Part shown: one piece after another, positions 44,705 through 53,779 of the stretch
How the letters are laid out: the number at the start of each line of letters is the position of its first letter
How positions within the stretch are numbered: the first letter of the stretch is position 1
Assembly: GCA_903845215.1 (NCBI GenBank)
Contig: CAIMWI010000005.1
Coordinates: 1-55,442, forward strand
Direction of reading: 5' to 3'
DNA: 55,442 nt
Source of the DNA: an uncultured Rhodobacterales bacterium
GTDB taxonomy: Bacteria > Pseudomonadota > Alphaproteobacteria > Rhodobacterales > Rhodobacteraceae
Program-made: the position numbers and the translations under genes
The notes under the pieces: generated by a model
The model's database searches: none
What the model was told of the DNA's origin: nothing
Seen by the model: the letters and a program-made list of their open reading frames with translations, nothing else

Positions 44705-45868
44705 TCAGTTGCCAGTCGCCTTGGCCCTCGCAGCCTCCAACGCGCGGTATTTAGCCACATTCTTGTTGTGGTCCACCAAGTTGGTCGCAAAAGCATGCCC
44801 CCCCGTCCCATCAGCCACAAAGTACAGATAATCCGTGGTGTCAGGATGCAAAGCGGCTTCAATCGCCTCACGCCCCGGATTGCAAATTGGCGTTACCGGC
44901 ATGCCAGCAATCACATAGGTATTCCAAGGGGTTTCCTTCTTAAGCTCACTCGCCCGTAAGCCCCGCCCCAGCACGCCTTGCCCCTTGGTCACGCCGTAAA
45001 TCACCGTCGGATCCGTCTGCAGCTTCATCCCCTTTGCCAAACGGTTCAAAAACACCGAAGCCACCTTGACCCGCTCCGACGCCACCCCCGTTTCCTTCTC
45101 GACGATCGAGGCCATGGTCATCGCCTCTTCGGGCGAGGCATAGGGCAACCCATCCGCCCGCTTGGCCCACAACTCGGCCAGCGTTTCGGCTTGGCTTGAC
45201 TGCATCTCGCCCACCAAGTCTTTGCGCTCAAATCCTTTTTCCACTTCGTAAGAGCCGGGCGCCAGCGCCCCCTCCAGCGGGACAGCCTTGATATCACCGC
45301 TTAGAAAATCAGCCAGTTTCAGCGATTCCACCACCTGCCACGAGGTCACGCCCTCGGCCAATGTCACCCGCCAGCGCAAATCCGCATCGCTTGCCGCCTC
45401 CAGATAAGCCTGCGGCACAGGCCCAACTGCGGGATCAAACTTCGCCACCTCAGCATAGCCGTCTACCTTGGCATCATAGCCGCGCAGCACAATTTCCGTC
45501 CCTGCCACCCCAATGCGCAGGTTCACATCCTGCCCACAGGTCGACTGCCCCGACGTCGTCAGCAACGCCACCACATCTTGCATCGACGTCGCAGGGGCGA
45601 CCAGATAAGACCCAAACTTCAAAGATCCGCTCTTGCCGGTATACTCCGCCCCAATCCGCATCACCCGCGCATCGCTGACAGCACCTTGCTGCTGCAACGC
45701 GGCACTCACCGCGCTCATCGTCGCACCCTTGCCCACCTTAAAGCAAATCGTCTGCGCCAATGGGCCGGGGGCCACATAGGCCCGTTGCCCCCAAGCAATC
45801 AGCCCTGCCACCAACACAAAAACCACAATGAACAGCGTCAACGCGTTCGAGGCGACAGAACGCCACAT
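44705..45868 (-). CDS. mltG: Endolytic murein transglycosylase
   Basis: MltG terminates nascent glycan strands at the outer face of the inner membrane. The 387-residue product has an N-terminal anchor ([20 protein letters not shown]) and LysM-like sequence. The YceG/MltG catalytic domain has the catalytic Glu in [25 protein letters not shown], then [11 protein letters not shown] and the C-terminal [19 protein letters not shown]. It overlaps the fabF stop by 1 nt. It is the last gene before the GTA cluster. Confidence 0.95.
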   Translation of the reverse strand: MWRSVASNALTLFIVVFVLVAGLIAWGQRAYVAPGPLAQTICFKVGKGATMSAVSAALQQQGAVSDARVMRIGAEYTGKSGSLKFGSYLVAPATSMQDVVALLTTSGQSTCGQDVNLRIGVAGTEIVLRGYDAKVDGYAEVAKFDPAVGPVPQAYLEAASDADLRWRVTLAEGVTSWQVVESLKLADFLSGDIKAVPLEGALAPGSYEVEKGFERKDLVGEMQSSQAETLAELWAKRADGLPYASPEEAMTMASIVEKETGVASERVKVASVFLNRLAKGMKLQTDPTVIYGVTKGQGVLGRGLRASELKKETPWNTYVIAGMPVTPICNPGREAIEAALHPDTTDYLYFVADGTGGHAFATNLVDHNKNVAKYRALEAARAKATGN

Positions 45869-47142
45869 CAGCCCGTAACCTTACCCAGAACCAAACTGGC
45901 ATTGGTGCCGCCAAACCCGAACGAGTTCGACAAAGCCACATCAATATTGCGCTTTACCGGCGCATTGGCCGCCAAATTCAGCTTGGGCGTCACGGCGGGG
46001 TTGTCCAGATTGATTGTCGGCGGTGCGATGCCATCGCGAATGGCCAGCACGCAGAAAATTGCCTCCACCGCGCCCGCAGCGCCCAGCAAATGCCCGATCG
46101 AGGATTTGGTCGATGACATTACCGCATGTGCTGTCGCATCGCCCAAAAGCCGCTCCACCGCGCCAAGTTCAATCGTATCGGCCATGGTCGATGTGCCATG
46201 GGCATTGATGTAATCCACATCACAGGGCTGCAACCCCGCCCGCTTCAATGCCATTTGCATCGACCTAAACCCACCATCGCCATCTTCTGACGGCGCGGTG
46301 ATATGATAGGCATCGCCGGAAAGCCCGTACCCCAGCACCTCGGCATAAATCTTTGCCCCCCGCGCTACGGCATGCTCGTATTCTTCCAAAACCACCACAC
46401 CCGCCCCCTCGCCTATGACAAACCCGTCACGGTCGGCATCGTAAGGGCGGCTGGCCTTGGCCGGATCATCGGCGCGCTTGGTCGACAGCGCCTTGCACGC
46501 GTTAAACCCTGCAATCCCGATCTCGGAAATCGGCGCTTCAGCCCCGCCGGCCACCATCACATCGGCATCGCCCCATTGGATCAGGCGCGCCGCATCGCCA
46601 ATGGCATGCGCGCCCGTTGAACAGGCCGTCACCACCGCGTGGTTCGGCCCCTTAAACCCAAAGCGGATCGAGACCTGCCCCGAAATCAAATTGATCAGCG
46701 ACCCGGGGATAAAGAACGGCGAGACCCGTTTTGGCCCTTTTTCCTTGATCAACACCGCCGTCTCGGCGATCGAGGTCAACCCACCAATCCCCGACCCGAT
46801 CATCACGCCCGTGCGGCAACGATCTTCTTCGTTCGTCGGCACCCAGCCCGAATCCTGCACCGCCTGCACCGCAGCCGTCATGCCGTAGATGATGAAATCA
46901 TCCACTTTGCGCTGGTCCTTGGGCTCCATCCACTGATCTGGATTGAACGTGCCCGCGCTGCCATCGCCGCGCGGGATCTCGCAGGCGTATTGCGTGATCA
47001 CATTGACCGGATCAAACCGCGTGATCTGCCCCGCCCCCGACTGGCCCGCCAACAAACGCGCCCAAGTTTCTTCAACCCCGCAGGCCAGCGGTGTGACCAT
47101 GCCCAACCCTGTGATAACCACTCGACGCAAGCGTGCCTCCAT
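45868..47142 (-). CDS. fabF: 3-oxoacyl-[acyl-carrier-protein] synthase II
   Basis: KAS II elongates acyl-ACP with malonyl-ACP in fatty acid synthesis. The 424-residue product shows [13 protein letters not shown], the catalytic Cys in [17 protein letters not shown] and the two His in [13 protein letters not shown] and [12 protein letters not shown]. The ending is [14 protein letters not shown]. The start at the ATG 47142 is preferred; an upstream ATG at 47172 is in frame. It is followed by mltG, as usual, but acpP is about 5.4 kb away. Confidence 0.96.
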   Translation of the reverse strand: MEARLRRVVITGLGMVTPLACGVEETWARLLAGQSGAGQITRFDPVNVITQYACEIPRGDGSAGTFNPDQWMEPKDQRKVDDFIIYGMTAAVQAVQDSGWVPTNEEDRCRTGVMIGSGIGGLTSIAETAVLIKEKGPKRVSPFFIPGSLINLISGQVSIRFGFKGPNHAVVTACSTGAHAIGDAARLIQWGDADVMVAGGAEAPISEIGIAGFNACKALSTKRADDPAKASRPYDADRDGFVIGEGAGVVVLEEYEHAVARGAKIYAEVLGYGLSGDAYHITAPSEDGDGGFRSMQMALKRAGLQPCDVDYINAHGTSTMADTIELGAVERLLGDATAHAVMSSTKSSIGHLLGAAGAVEAIFCVLAIRDGIAPPTINLDNPAVTPKLNLAANAPVKRNIDVALSNSFGFGGTNASLVLGKVTG

Positions 47143-47194
47143 ACCCGTTAAGCTGCCCTGATCCGTGCCCATGACGGCTTGGGTGACAAGCTTT

Positions 47195-47223
47195 GTGATA
47201 CACGCCCGTCAAACAGCCTGCAA
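47195..47223 (-). promoter_or_regulatory. Candidate fabF promoter
   Basis: On the minus strand, TTGCAG (47223-47218), a 17-nt spacer and TATCAC (47200-47195) lie about 50 nt before the fabF start. This gives fabF-mltG their own promoter now that acpP is not adjacent. Confidence 0.4.
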
Positions 47224-47278
47224 CCGCCCTGCCCCTAAAGGGCCGGCTTTCAGAGACGCTTGGCCGAAAGTGCGCCCC

Positions 47279-47306
47279 TTGACGTGCCCGCAAATAAGTC
47301 TATGTG
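47279..47306 (+). promoter_or_regulatory. Promoter of the tetR-RND operon
   Basis: TTGACG (47279-47284), a 16-nt spacer and TATGTG (47301-47306) are seen. The TetR-type operator begins 3 nt downstream. Confidence 0.5.
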
Positions 47307-47309
47307 CGA

Positions 47310-47325
47310 GAATGAACGTTCATTC
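47310..47325. promoter_or_regulatory. TetR-type operator
   Basis: The 16-bp perfect palindrome GAATGAACGTTCATTC lies just upstream of the regulator gene and over the likely transcription start. Palindromes containing TGAACGTTCA are typical of TetR-family autoregulators. It likely controls the tetR-adaptor-RND operon. Confidence 0.7.
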
Positions 47326-47346
47326 ATAGCGGCCCTTGTGCATATC

Positions 47347-47958
47347 ATGCAAGTTTCTTTGCGATCTTCAGGTCCACGCCATGCCGATGTCCGCACCGCG
47401 GGCATATTGGCTTTGGTGCGCCAAACCTTTCTTGATAAGGGGTTTGACGGCGCCTCTATGCAAGATCTGGCCCGCGCGGCGGGAATGAGTGTGGGGAATT
47501 TTTACCGGTACTTTCCCTCCAAAGCCGCCATCATTCAGGCCCTGATCGAACACGACGGCGATGTGGTCCAACGCGACTTCGCGGCTATCCTCACATCGGA
47601 TCAACCCATGGCCACCCTGCGCCAGGTGATCCAAACCCGCCTGACCAACGCGGACGACAGTGACGATCTGGCCCTTTGGACCGAGGTCGAGGCCGCCTCG
47701 CGCCATTCGCCCGAAATTGCCCAATCCGCTCAAAGGATGGAGATGGATGTTCTGGGTAACTTTCTGTCCGTTTTCAGTGCTGACACCGGCCTAAGCTTGG
47801 CAGAGGTGCGCTTGCGCTATTCCAACACGGCGTCCTTCTTGCTTGTGATGATCAAAGCCGCGTCCTGTCTGTCTTGCGCCTCGCCCATCGACCATCAGGC
47901 CGTGCGCGCCATGATCTTGCGCAGCATCAATCATGCCTTGGACGAGGTGCGCCCATGA
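47347..47958 (+). CDS. TetR/AcrR-family transcriptional regulator
   Basis: The 203-residue repressor has the N-terminal helix-turn-helix (about 15-65): ILALVRQTFLDKGFDGASMQDLARAAGMSVGNFYRYFPSKAAIIQAL, the standard TetR_N pattern. The C-terminal ligand domain is not assigned. It overlaps the adaptor gene (ATGA), so it should be co-transcribed with the efflux pump it probably represses. I chose the ATG at 47347 because an upstream ATG at 47302 falls in the promoter/operator. Confidence 0.92.
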   Translation: MQVSLRSSGPRHADVRTAGILALVRQTFLDKGFDGASMQDLARAAGMSVGNFYRYFPSKAAIIQALIEHDGDVVQRDFAAILTSDQPMATLRQVIQTRLTNADDSDDLALWTEVEAASRHSPEIAQSAQRMEMDVLGNFLSVFSADTGLSLAEVRLRYSNTASFLLVMIKAASCLSCASPIDHQAVRAMILRSINHALDEVRP

Positions 47959-49103
47959 CGCAATCCGTCGCGCCAAACCCGACCTTTCAACCCGTTTCAT
48001 CTGGAAGACCCGCCATGCGTTTGTCCCTCAAAGCCGTTCTGCTTGCCACGTCATTGATGGGCGCTGCGCTGCCAGCGGTTCATGCCGAAACCACCGTTCC
48101 AACCGCAGAAGTGGTCTTGCCTGCCATCACCGTCACCACAGTTACCACTCGTGTCGTTGAAGATCATATTCTGGCATCGGGCATGATCGCCGCCGTTGAA
48201 CAAGTGTCGGTCGTCCCCTTGATCGAGGGGCAACCGATCGAAACCCTCGCCGCCGATGTGGGCGATGTGGTCGCGGCGGGTCAAGTTTTGGCCAAACTGT
48301 CCACCGCGACGCTCACATTGCAGCAAAGCCAGTTGCAAGCCACCCTTGCAGCCACCCAATCTAACGCCGCCGAGGCAAAGCGCACAGCACTGCGCACAGC
48401 AGCCTTGCTCGCGCAAGGGGCCGCCTCCAACGCGGCCAAAGATCAAGCCCAAGCCGCCCTGACAGCCGCAGAAGCGCAGGTGACATCGGTTCAAGCCCAG
48501 CTTGACACCGTGGCCCTGCAAATCGCCCGAACCGAGGTGAAAAGCCCTATCTCAGGCCTGATCACGGCACGCAACGCCCAGATCGGTGCGCTCGCATCCG
48601 CGCAGGGCCAGCCTATGTTCGTGCTCATCCGTGACGGCGCGCTTGAACTGCGCGCAGATCTGTCCGAAAGCGATCTTCCCCGCGTTCAGGCGGGTCAAAC
48701 GGCCACCATCACGCTGGCCGCTGGCGCAAGCCCGCTGACAGGCAAGGTGACTTTGGTCGAACCCAGCATCGACCTTGCAACCCGCTTGGGCCGCGCGCGC
48801 ATCACGCTCGACACATCCGATCAAGTCCGCGCGGGCATGTTTGCCGAGGCTGACATCCTTGTCACCTCGCGCAAATCCGTCGCCGTTCCTGTCACCGCCG
48901 TAGGTTCTGAAGGCCTAGAAACCACTGTCATGACCGTCAAAGACGGCGTGGTCCACCGCACGGTGATCACCACAGGCATCCGCGACGGCGGCTGGGTCGA
49001 GGTGTTGACCGGCCTATCCGAAGGCGATCAAATCGTTGCCAAAGCCGGTGCCTTTGTGACCGACGGCGACAAAATCAATCCAATTTCTTCCGCGACGAAT
49101 TAA
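47955..49103 (+). CDS. RND efflux system, periplasmic adaptor (MFP)
   Basis: The 382-residue adaptor links the inner-membrane pump to an outer-membrane channel. The signal peptide lies at residues 21-45 (RLSLKAVLLATSLMGAALPA). A lipoyl-like half (VSVVPLIEGQPIETLAADVGDVVAAGQVLAKL) precedes a coiled coil of Gln/Ala-rich helices. The second half is TEVKSPISGLITARNAQIGAL and the beta-barrel. An ATG at 48015 is an alternative start. The start overlaps tetR. No TolC-type gene follows in the operon. Confidence 0.93.
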   Translation: MTQSVAPNPTFQPVSSGRPAMRLSLKAVLLATSLMGAALPAVHAETTVPTAEVVLPAITVTTVTTRVVEDHILASGMIAAVEQVSVVPLIEGQPIETLAADVGDVVAAGQVLAKLSTATLTLQQSQLQATLAATQSNAAEAKRTALRTAALLAQGAASNAAKDQAQAALTAAEAQVTSVQAQLDTVALQIARTEVKSPISGLITARNAQIGALASAQGQPMFVLIRDGALELRADLSESDLPRVQAGQTATITLAAGASPLTGKVTLVEPSIDLATRLGRARITLDTSDQVRAGMFAEADILVTSRKSVAVPVTAVGSEGLETTVMTVKDGVVHRTVITTGIRDGGWVEVLTGLSEGDQIVAKAGAFVTDGDKINPISSATN

Positions 49104-49113
49104 GGGGCATAAG

Positions 49114-52100
49114 ATGAACTTTTCCGCATGGTCCATCCGCAATCCCGTAGCCCCTTTGCTGGCCTTTGTCCTGCTTATGGTCTTGGGCTACCAAAGCTTT
49201 AACACTTTGCCCATCACGCGCTTTCCCAATATTGATTTCCCCTTGGTCTTGGTATCGGCCAGCCAGCCGGGCGCGGCCCCAGCCGAGATGGAAACCCAAG
49301 TCACCAAAGTGATCGAAGACGCCGTGGCAGGCATCACGGGTGTCAAGAACGTAACCTCCACCGTGTCGGGTGGCCAATCCAATACCGCGATCGAGTTTCG
49401 GATGGATGTCTCTACCGACAAGGCCGTGACCGATGTCAAAGACATCATCGACCGCATCCGCGGTGACCTTCCCGCCGATGTCGAGGCCCCCACTGTCTCG
49501 CGCATTGATGTTGAAGGTCAGGCGATCATGACCTTTGCGGTTTATGCGCCAAGCAAGACGTTTGAAGAACTGTCCTTTTTCGTCAACGACACCATCAAAC
49601 GCGGGCTTCAAGGCAAACCGGGCGTCGGCAAGGTCGACCGTTTCGGCGGGGCCGACCGCGAGATTCGCATTTCGCTTGATCCCGTCAAGCTGGGCAGCTT
49701 TGGCGTGACAGCCCAATCGGTCAGCCAGCAATTGAAAGTGACGAACGTAAACTTGGGCGGCGGCAGGTCTGAATTTGGCGCCGGCGAACAGGCAATCCGC
49801 ACCATCGGGGATGCCAGCAGCGTCGCCAAACTGGCCGCCACGCCCATCGCCCTGCCTTCGGGGCGCCACGTCGTTCTGTCTGACTTGGGCGATGTGACCG
49901 ACACTTCCGAAGAACTGCGCTCGTTCTCGCGGGTTGGGGCTGATCCGGTTGTGACCTTCTCGGTCTTTCGCGCCAAGGGCGCGTCCGAAGTCTCGGTGGC
50001 AAACACGGTCAACGCCACGTTGGACGAAATGCGCGCCGATCACCCCGAAGTCACCATCAAGATGATCGACGATACGGTGTTTTACACCCAAGGCAATTAC
50101 GAAGCAGCCATTCATACCCTGCTGGAAGGCGCACTTTTGGCGGTGATCGTCGTCATGATCTTCTTGCGCAACTGGCGCGCAACCTTGATCTCGGCCATCG
50201 CGCTGCCGCTTTCGGCCATTCCGACCTTTTGGGTCATGGATTTGCTGGGCTTTTCGCTGAACCTTGTCAGTTTCTTGTCGTTGACATTGGCCACAGGTAT
50301 CTTGGTCGATGATGCCATTGTCGAGATTGAAAACATCGCCCGCCACATCCGCATGGGCAAAACCCCCTTCAAAGCAGCGATTGATGCGGCTGATGAGATC
50401 GGTTTGGCGGTGATTGCCACAACATCCACCATCATCGCAGTCTTTGTGCCCGTGTCGTTCATGCCCGGGATTCCAGGCCAATACTTCCGACAATTCGGCA
50501 TCACAGTTGCCGTGGCCGTGGCTTTTTCGTTGCTGGTGGCGCGATTAATCACGCCAATGATGGCGGCCTATCTCATGCGCACCTCTGACGCAGGGTCTGA
50601 ACACGGCAACCGCGACGGTTGGATGATGCGGGGCTATCTGTGGTTTGTTACAGCCAGCACCGGTACATGGCATATCGGGCGTCTTTCCTTTGGGCGTTAC
50701 TATCTGACCTTGGTGGCAGCCATCGTCGCCGTGATCGTGTCGGTGGGCCTGCTGATGCAGGTGCCGGGGTCGTTCATCCCCCCCGAAGATGCCAGCCGCA
50801 TCACCGTGTCGGTCGAACTGCCGCCCGGCACAACCTTGGCCGAAACAGACAAGGTGACGACCGTCATCTACGAAAAGATCAAAGACATCCCCTATATTGA
50901 CCAGGTCTTCATTCTGGGCGGGGCCTCTCCGACCGGCGATTTAGACGTGCGCCGTGCCGCTGTCACAGTCACGTTGCAAAAACTTGACCGCAGCTTGCTG
51001 CTTAAACTTAGCCAACTGGGCCGCAGCATCCCGCTGTTGGGCATGCTTGTACCCGAGGTGGCCGACACCGGCCGCCCCGTACCGCAAAACCAGATCGAGG
51101 CCGAAATTTTCAACCGCCTCGCAACGATCCCCGATATCCGTGCGCTTAAACTCGGCGACAGGGGCTCGCGCGATGTTAGCTTCTCGGTGCTGGCCGACAA
51201 TCAGGCCGACCTCGATTCCGCGGTGCGGATGCTTTTGGTGGCCACCCAAGGCAACCCCTATCTGGCCAACGTTTCGGCCGAAGGCGCCCTGCCGCGGCCC
51301 GAGGTGCAAGTCACCCCCCGCGCGGCAGAAGCCGCCCGCCTTGGCATCACGGCGCAGGAAATAGCCGCAGCCCTGCGTGTTGCCACCATCGGTGATTTTG
51401 ATGCAGCCTTGGCCAAAGTCTCGATTGATAACCGCCTCATCCCCATTCGGGTGCGCCTGAACGACACCAGCCGCGAAAATGTAAACCGCATTGCCGCTTT
51501 GCAACTGCGCACCAACACGGGTTCTATGGTTCCCTTATCCACCATGGCGGACGTGCGCCTTGGCGAGGGTCCGGCGTCGATCAAACGCCTGAACCGATCC
51601 AAACTGGCCGAGATTGGCGCAAACTTGCCCGTAGGCGTGGCCCTTGGAACGGCAACCGATGCGTTCAAACAAGCTGCAGAATCCGTCACCCTGCCCGGCA
51701 CAGCGCGCCTGCAAGCCGGCGGTGACGCCGAAGTGCAGGCTGAATTGATGGGTTCCTTTGTCAACTCGATGCTTTTGGGGCTGATGTTGATGCTGTCGGT
51801 GCTGATCTTGCTGTTCGGCTCTGTGATCCAACCTTTCACCATCCTTCTGTCCTTGCCCTTGGCGATTGGCGGGGTTGCTGCGGCTTTGCTGCTGACCGGT
51901 TCTGCCCTGTCGATGCCGGTTCTGATCGGCTTTTTGATGCTAATGGGGATTGTGGCCAAAAACGCCATTCTGCTGATCGACTTTGCCATCGAAATGCGTG
52001 TGCGCGGCTTTGGCCGTGCGGCGGCGGTGGTCGAGGCTGGGCATAAACGCGCAAGGCCGATCGTGATGACCTCTATCGCCATGGCCGCGGGTATGTTGCC

Positions 52101-52422
52101 TTCGGCCCTTGGCGTGGGTGAAGGCGGGGCCTTCCGCGCGCCTATGGCCACGGCTGTGATAGGCGGGATTATCGTGTCAACCGTGCTTAGCCTTGTGGTC
52201 GTTCCTGCATTTTATCTGATCATGGATGATCTGAGTTGGGTCTTGGGCAAACTTTTTGGCCGCCTTTTGGGCGAAAAAGAGGAAGAACCAGAAGCCCCCG
52301 CCCCCGAGGTTTTGGCAGAACGCATCGCCCTTTTGAACGCCGATCAAGCGGATCTGCGTGAAAAACTCGCCAGCCTTACCCCGCCCTTGCGCAAGATGCA
52401 CCCCGGCCTTGCTGCAGAATAA
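49114..52422 (+). CDS. RND efflux transporter, AcrB-like permease
   Basis: This inner-membrane proton-driven drug pump of 1102 residues is longer than AcrB (1049). It starts FSAWSIRNPVAPLLAFVLLM and shows LDPVKLGSFGVTAQSVSQQL and the conserved GILVDDAIVEIENIARHIRMG, which holds the Asp pair of the proton relay. A second copy of the fold carries GVVAKNAILLIDF-like sequence (GIVAKNAILLIDFAIEMR). The C-terminal acidic tail EKEEEPEAPAPEVLAER is an extension beyond the usual end. The substrate is unknown. Confidence 0.94.
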   Translation: MNFSAWSIRNPVAPLLAFVLLMVLGYQSFNTLPITRFPNIDFPLVLVSASQPGAAPAEMETQVTKVIEDAVAGITGVKNVTSTVSGGQSNTAIEFRMDVSTDKAVTDVKDIIDRIRGDLPADVEAPTVSRIDVEGQAIMTFAVYAPSKTFEELSFFVNDTIKRGLQGKPGVGKVDRFGGADREIRISLDPVKLGSFGVTAQSVSQQLKVTNVNLGGGRSEFGAGEQAIRTIGDASSVAKLAATPIALPSGRHVVLSDLGDVTDTSEELRSFSRVGADPVVTFSVFRAKGASEVSVANTVNATLDEMRADHPEVTIKMIDDTVFYTQGNYEAAIHTLLEGALLAVIVVMIFLRNWRATLISAIALPLSAIPTFWVMDLLGFSLNLVSFLSLTLATGILVDDAIVEIENIARHIRMGKTPFKAAIDAADEIGLAVIATTSTIIAVFVPVSFMPGIPGQYFRQFGITVAVAVAFSLLVARLITPMMAAYLMRTSDAGSEHGNRDGWMMRGYLWFVTASTGTWHIGRLSFGRYYLTLVAAIVAVIVSVGLLMQVPGSFIPPEDASRITVSVELPPGTTLAETDKVTTVIYEKIKDIPYIDQVFILGGASPTGDLDVRRAAVTVTLQKLDRSLLLKLSQLGRSIPLLGMLVPEVADTGRPVPQNQIEAEIFNRLATIPDIRALKLGDRGSRDVSFSVLADNQADLDSAVRMLLVATQGNPYLANVSAEGALPRPEVQVTPRAAEAARLGITAQEIAAALRVATIGDFDAALAKVSIDNRLIPIRVRLNDTSRENVNRIAALQLRTNTGSMVPLSTMADVRLGEGPASIKRLNRSKLAEIGANLPVGVALGTATDAFKQAAESVTLPGTARLQAGGDAEVQAELMGSFVNSMLLGLMLMLSVLILLFGSVIQPFTILLSLPLAIGGVAAALLLTGSALSMPVLIGFLMLMGIVAKNAILLIDFAIEMRVRGFGRAAAVVEAGHKRARPIVMTSIAMAAGMLPSALGVGEGGAFRAPMATAVIGGIIVSTVLSLVVVPAFYLIMDDLSWVLGKLFGRLLGEKEEEPEAPAPEVLAERIALLNADQADLREKLASLTPPLRKMHPGLAAE

Positions 52423-52440
52423 CGTCGGCTTACCCAACCC

Positions 52441-52476
52441 AAACGGCCCCGACGCAGCGCTGCGTCGGGGCCGTTT
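52441..52476 (+). terminator. 36-bp perfect palindrome, terminator of the RND operon
   Basis: Left arm AAACGGCCCCGACGCAGC (52441-52458) is followed at once by its exact reverse complement (52459-52476). It ends CCGTTT then GCATG, so a T tract is only weak. It can form a long stem on either strand between the convergent efflux and acpP genes. Confidence 0.65.
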
Positions 52477-52503
52477 GCATGACAGATAGGCTTCAGCCAA
52501 AAG

Positions 52504-52526
52504 CAAAAGGCACCCCGAAGGGTGCC
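52504..52526 (-). terminator. Intrinsic terminator of acpP
   Basis: On the minus strand the stem GGCACCC / GGGTGCC with a TTCG loop is followed by TTTTGCTTTT. It lies 30 nt after the acpP stop. Confidence 0.8.
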
Positions 52527-52555
52527 TCTGCCACTTAAGTCTGTCTTAAGTCAGA

Positions 52556-52789
52556 TCAGGACGCCTTGGTGATAAAGCCCACGGCATCGCCAAAGGTCTG
52601 GATCGTTTCGGCAGCATCATCGGGGATTTCGATCCCGAATTCTTCTTCGAAAGCCATAACCAGTTCAACGGTGTCCAGGCTATCGGCCCCCAGATCATCA
52701 ATGAACGAGGCATTCTCGGTCACTTTGTCGGCTTCTACACCCAGATGCTCGACGACGATCTTCTTCACGCGATCAGCGATGTCGCTCAT
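52556..52789 (-). CDS. acpP: Acyl carrier protein
   Basis: The 77-residue acidic protein carries growing acyl chains on a 4'-phosphopantetheine attached to Ser in [19 protein letters not shown]. It begins [19 protein letters not shown]. The sequence matches alphaproteobacterial AcpP closely. A promoter of its own and a terminator flank it, suiting its high expression. Confidence 0.97.
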   Translation of the reverse strand: MSDIADRVKKIVVEHLGVEADKVTENASFIDDLGADSLDTVELVMAFEEEFGIEIPDDAAETIQTFGDAVGFITKAS

Positions 52790-52907
52790 AATACTTCCTC
52801 TGTCGATGGGGTTGCCCCCGTTAGCGGTACCCCAAAGGGGCGTTTCACCCGGATCGGGCTCCCCTGTGCGGGGCTCCGGGCTAGTCTACCCGGTAAATCC
52901 TGCCGCG

Positions 52908-52936
52908 CCTATAGCAAGGGTCACGGCACAAGGCAA
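52908..52936 (-). promoter_or_regulatory. Promoter of acpP
   Basis: On the minus strand TTGCCT (52936-52931), a 17-nt spacer and TATAGG (52913-52908) precede acpP by about 120 nt, in the gap between fabG and acpP. A GC-rich leader follows. Confidence 0.5.
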
Positions 52937-52962
52937 ATTCTTTCCTAAGCAATCGCCATACT

Positions 52963-53700
52963 TCAGATCATCGCCATGCCGCCGTTGATATGCAGTGTCG
53001 CCCCCGTGACATATCCTGCCTCAACTGAGGCCAGATATAGCACGGCTGCCGCAATCTCTGCAGGCTCGCCCATCCGACCAGCAGGCACCTGGGTCAGGAT
53101 GCGGGCTTTTTGCTCGTCGTTCAGCTTGTCGGTCATCGCGGTGCTGATAAAGCCCGGTGCCACGCAGTTGACGGTGATGTTGCGGCTGGCCACTTCGGCC
53201 GCCAAGCTTTTTGACATGCCCACCATGCCCGCCTTAGATGCGGCATAGTTGCCCTGCCCCGGATTGCCCGTGGCCCCCACGATGGACGAGATATTCACAA
53301 TCCGCCCCCACCGCGCTTTCATCATGCCCCGCAAAACCCCCCGACACAGCCGAAAGGTCGAGGTCAGGTTGATATCCAGCACCGTTTGCCATTCGTCATC
53401 CGACATGCGCATGAACAAATTGTCCTTGGTAACACCCGCATTGTTGACGAGAATGTCCACCGCCCCCATCGCCGCAATCGCGGCCTTGGGCAAAGCCTCC
53501 ACAGCTTCTGCATCGCCAAGATTACAAGGCAGCACAAAACTGCGCGCGCCAAGTTCCGCGGCCAGTGCCTCTAACGGTTCAACCCGTGTGCCCGACAGCG
53601 CCACAGTGGCCCCCGCCGCATGCAACACCCGCGCAATTTCCGCCCCGATCCCGCCCGAAGCCCCGGTGATCAGCGCCGACTTTCCCGTCAAATCAAACAT
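52963..53700 (-). CDS. fabG: 3-oxoacyl-[acyl-carrier-protein] reductase
   Basis: The NADPH-dependent reductase of fatty acid elongation has 245 residues. SDR motifs are TGASGGIGAEIARVL, NNAGVTKDN, Ser in NISSIVGATGNPGQ and YAASKAGMVG with Tyr/Lys. The ending is TGATLHINGGMAMI. It lies between fabD and acpP on the same strand, the usual fab cluster order. Confidence 0.96.
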   Translation of the reverse strand: MFDLTGKSALITGASGGIGAEIARVLHAAGATVALSGTRVEPLEALAAELGARSFVLPCNLGDAEAVEALPKAAIAAMGAVDILVNNAGVTKDNLFMRMSDDEWQTVLDINLTSTFRLCRGVLRGMMKARWGRIVNISSIVGATGNPGQGNYAASKAGMVGMSKSLAAEVASRNITVNCVAPGFISTAMTDKLNDEQKARILTQVPAGRMGEPAEIAAAVLYLASVEAGYVTGATLHINGGMAMI

Positions 53701-53730
53701 AGTCTTTCCCTATCCGATGGCGTGACCTGA

Positions 53731-53773
53731 TTTTTCGCAGAAAAATCGAAAGCCACAGGTTTTCTGCGAAAAA
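53731..53773. repeat. Inverted repeat in the fabD-fabG gap
   Basis: TTTTTCGCAGAAAA (53731-53744) and its exact reverse complement (53760-53773) are separated by 15 nt. The 14-bp arms are A/T-rich. The left arm is itself near-palindromic. The site may be a transcript hairpin between the two genes or an operator; no U-run follows a GC stem, so it is not a classic terminator. Confidence 0.5.
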
Positions 53774-53779
53774 CTGCCC

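Noticed and set aside
49075..50493. 472-codon open frame antisense to the RND pump
   Set aside because: It is antisense to the conserved RND permease and has no family features.
52441..52476. 36-bp palindrome as a recombination or integration site
   Set aside because: It lies between convergent genes where a terminator is expected, and no recombinase or repeated copy is seen.
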